Shown: in pieces, positions 53,919 to 54,825 of the stretch
Layout of the letters: the number at the start of each line of letters is the position of its first letter
How positions within the stretch are numbered: the first letter of the stretch is position 1
Source: CBDFKB01 sp965248715
Lineage (GTDB): Bacteria; Pseudomonadota; Alphaproteobacteria; Rhizobiales; Rhizobiaceae
Assembly: GCA_965248715.1 (NCBI GenBank)
Contig: CBDFKB010000003.1
Span: forward strand, 1 to 54,825
Length of the DNA stretch: 54,825 bases
Direction of reading: 5' to 3'
Notes under the pieces: model-generated
What the model saw: only the letters and a program-made list of their open reading frames with translations
The model's database searches: none
Told to the model about the DNA's origin: nothing
Made by a program: the position numbers and the translations under genes

Positions 53919-54301
53919 TCATCGACAGCTCGGCGATGGTTGCGATACTCACCGGCGAAGCTGAGAAAGAACGCTTTATCCGCGTCATAAACTCAGCCGA
54001 CAAACCGCTGATACCGGCACCCAATTTTTTGGAAACTTCGATGGTTATGACCAGCCGCGGATCACACGGCTTGTCGAAGCTGGACGAGTTTGTGGCCACC
54101 GGCAGGTTCACGATCCTGCCGTTTAGCCAAGCGCATGCTCTGGCGGCACGCGATGCTTTTTGGCGCTATGGCAAGGGCCGGCACGCCGCCGGGTTGAATT
54201 TCGGCGACTGCATCGCCTATGGCGTGGCGAAAGTGGAAGACATGCCGCTGTTGTTCAAGGGCGGCGATTTTTATCTGACCGATGTGGAGGTGGCTGAATG
54301 A
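53915..54301 (+). CDS. VapC-like PIN-domain toxin
   Basis: A 128-residue PIN ribonuclease: MIIDSSAMVAILTGE with the first Asp, NFLETSMVM with the Glu, and LNFGDCIAYGVAK with another Asp, then PLLFKGGDFYLTDV with the last acidic site. VapC toxins cut tRNA or rRNA when the antitoxin is degraded. All four acidic residues are present. Confidence 0.92.
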   Translation: MIIDSSAMVAILTGEAEKERFIRVINSADKPLIPAPNFLETSMVMTSRGSHGLSKLDEFVATGRFTILPFSQAHALAARDAFWRYGKGRHAAGLNFGDCIAYGVAKVEDMPLLFKGGDFYLTDVEVAE

Positions 54302-54659
54302 GGGGTGGTAGGCTATTTTTTCTTTGGTTTGTTTATTTGACGCTCCAGCCAATCGAGGAACGATGTAAGCCAGGATAGCTCCTGCCCGGCGACTGAAGCT
54401 AAACCACGCAGTTCCAATTGGTTTTCCATAAAAAAGAGCTGAGCAGTTTCAAATGTCACAGTGATAATTGAAATGTTTCTGGACTTGTTACTGCTAAGCC
54501 TCCGACCGCTCCGATTGCACCACTCGCAACGTTTTTAGCCACAAATTTTGCGACATTAATGGAAAAATTGCTGATGCCGGTTCGCGCAACTTCAGAGGAT
54601 CGCTCCGGCTTAGGTCCCTGGCCAATTTCAGCGTTGATGGTTGAAGTTCTTCAGCAGTT
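54302..54659. other. Unresolved stretch after vapBC
   Basis: On the minus strand, pieces read like protein in two frames: INVAKFVAKNVASGAIGAVG ending at 54456, and MENQLELRGLASVAGQELSW at 54313-54429. They lack joined starts and may be a frameshifted gene. An antisense plus-strand frame is also open. I cannot assign it. Confidence 0.35.
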
Positions 54660-54824
54660 TCAGGCGTTGCCAAACGGAGAATTGCCCACTGCATCAATTA
54701 TTGGATTGGCGGCATCTTGATAGCGCTGGTCATCGCCGGGAACTGAGTGATAGTCGCGCCAGCGCTGGACGAGTACCTGGCACGCTCGGTGGAGAGTATT
54801 GCCGGTGCGTGCAGCGCAATTATC
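54660..54824 (-). CDS. C-terminal fragment of a possible unknown protein, runs off the window
   Basis: The minus-strand frame is open from the window end to the TGA at 54660-54662: 54 residues including VLVQRWRDYHSVPGDDQRYQ and PIIDAVGNSPFGNA. No family recognised. A second in-frame TGA comes two codons later, after which protein-like sequence continues in the same frame, which would fit a gene broken by stops. Confidence 0.3.
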   Translation of the reverse strand, partial: DNCAARTGNTLHRACQVLVQRWRDYHSVPGDDQRYQDAANPIIDAVGNSPFGNA

Positions 54825-54825
54825 G

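Overview
The window looks like chromosomal DNA of an alphaproteobacterium of the Hyphomicrobiales (Rhizobiales) type. Supporting signs are a BA14K-family protein, a type II lumazine synthase behind an FMN riboswitch, a seven-gene suf operon with a candidate Irr (ICE) box, a PleC/DivJ-like histidine kinase, a B12-dependent ribonucleotide reductase, and about nine copies of a RIME-like double-palindrome intergenic repeat. Most genes are housekeeping and intact. Insertion sequences, small repeats and pseudogenes collect in a few accessory patches.

Layout. 1-2.9 kb: 3' part of nrdJ, an alpha/beta hydrolase, a flavodoxin-fold protein and the first repeat. 3.4-5.1 kb: a 139-bp MITE-like element and an apparently intact ISNCY-type insertion sequence. 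5.1-7.1 kb: a ykkC-class (probably guanidine-I) riboswitch ahead of an EamA/DMT transporter, then a WYL/YafY regulator with a perfect palindrome in its divergent promoter region. 7.5-16.2 kb: CinA-like protein (probable CTG start), an exported protein, a histidine kinase/DUF1289/retropepsin group, a nuclease/GST/uracil-DNA glycosylase run, a BA14K protein, a 41-residue membrane protein and a HisC-like aminotransferase. 16.3-20.1 kb: parE and a DEAD-box helicase. 20.7-27.6 kb: the suf operon on the minus strand (second cysteine desulfurase, sufB, sufC, sufD, sufS, sufT-like, sufA). 27.8-30.5 kb: TPR-sulfotransferase and an alpha/beta hydrolase.

30.7-35.6 kb is an accessory patch: enoyl-CoA hydratase, a damaged IS1595 element joined to a broken gentisate dioxygenase gene, a LysR regulator, a YciI-isochorismatase pair, and a second MITE copy inverted relative to the first. 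35.8-37.7 kb: a YcbB-type L,D-transpeptidase. 37.9-39.7 kb: an 86-bp palindromic element and two decayed MAPEG gene copies flanking an IS3 remnant. 39.9-45.9 kb: class I fumarase, a CHASE-GGDEF protein, FMN riboswitch with ribH2 (no canonical start codon), and moaA. 46-54.8 kb: exported cyclase-family protein, a DUF2793 phage-type protein, dodecin, uvrB, a cold-shock protein, a vapBC module, and an unresolved stretch at the window end.

The most noteworthy items are the two metabolite riboswitches, the AUC-start ribH2, stem covariation among the RIME-like repeats, the covarying ends of the two inverted MITEs, and the unlisted 41-residue membrane protein. I did not find a multi-gene system that I can defend as wholly new. 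All calls come from reading the sequence, with no database search.
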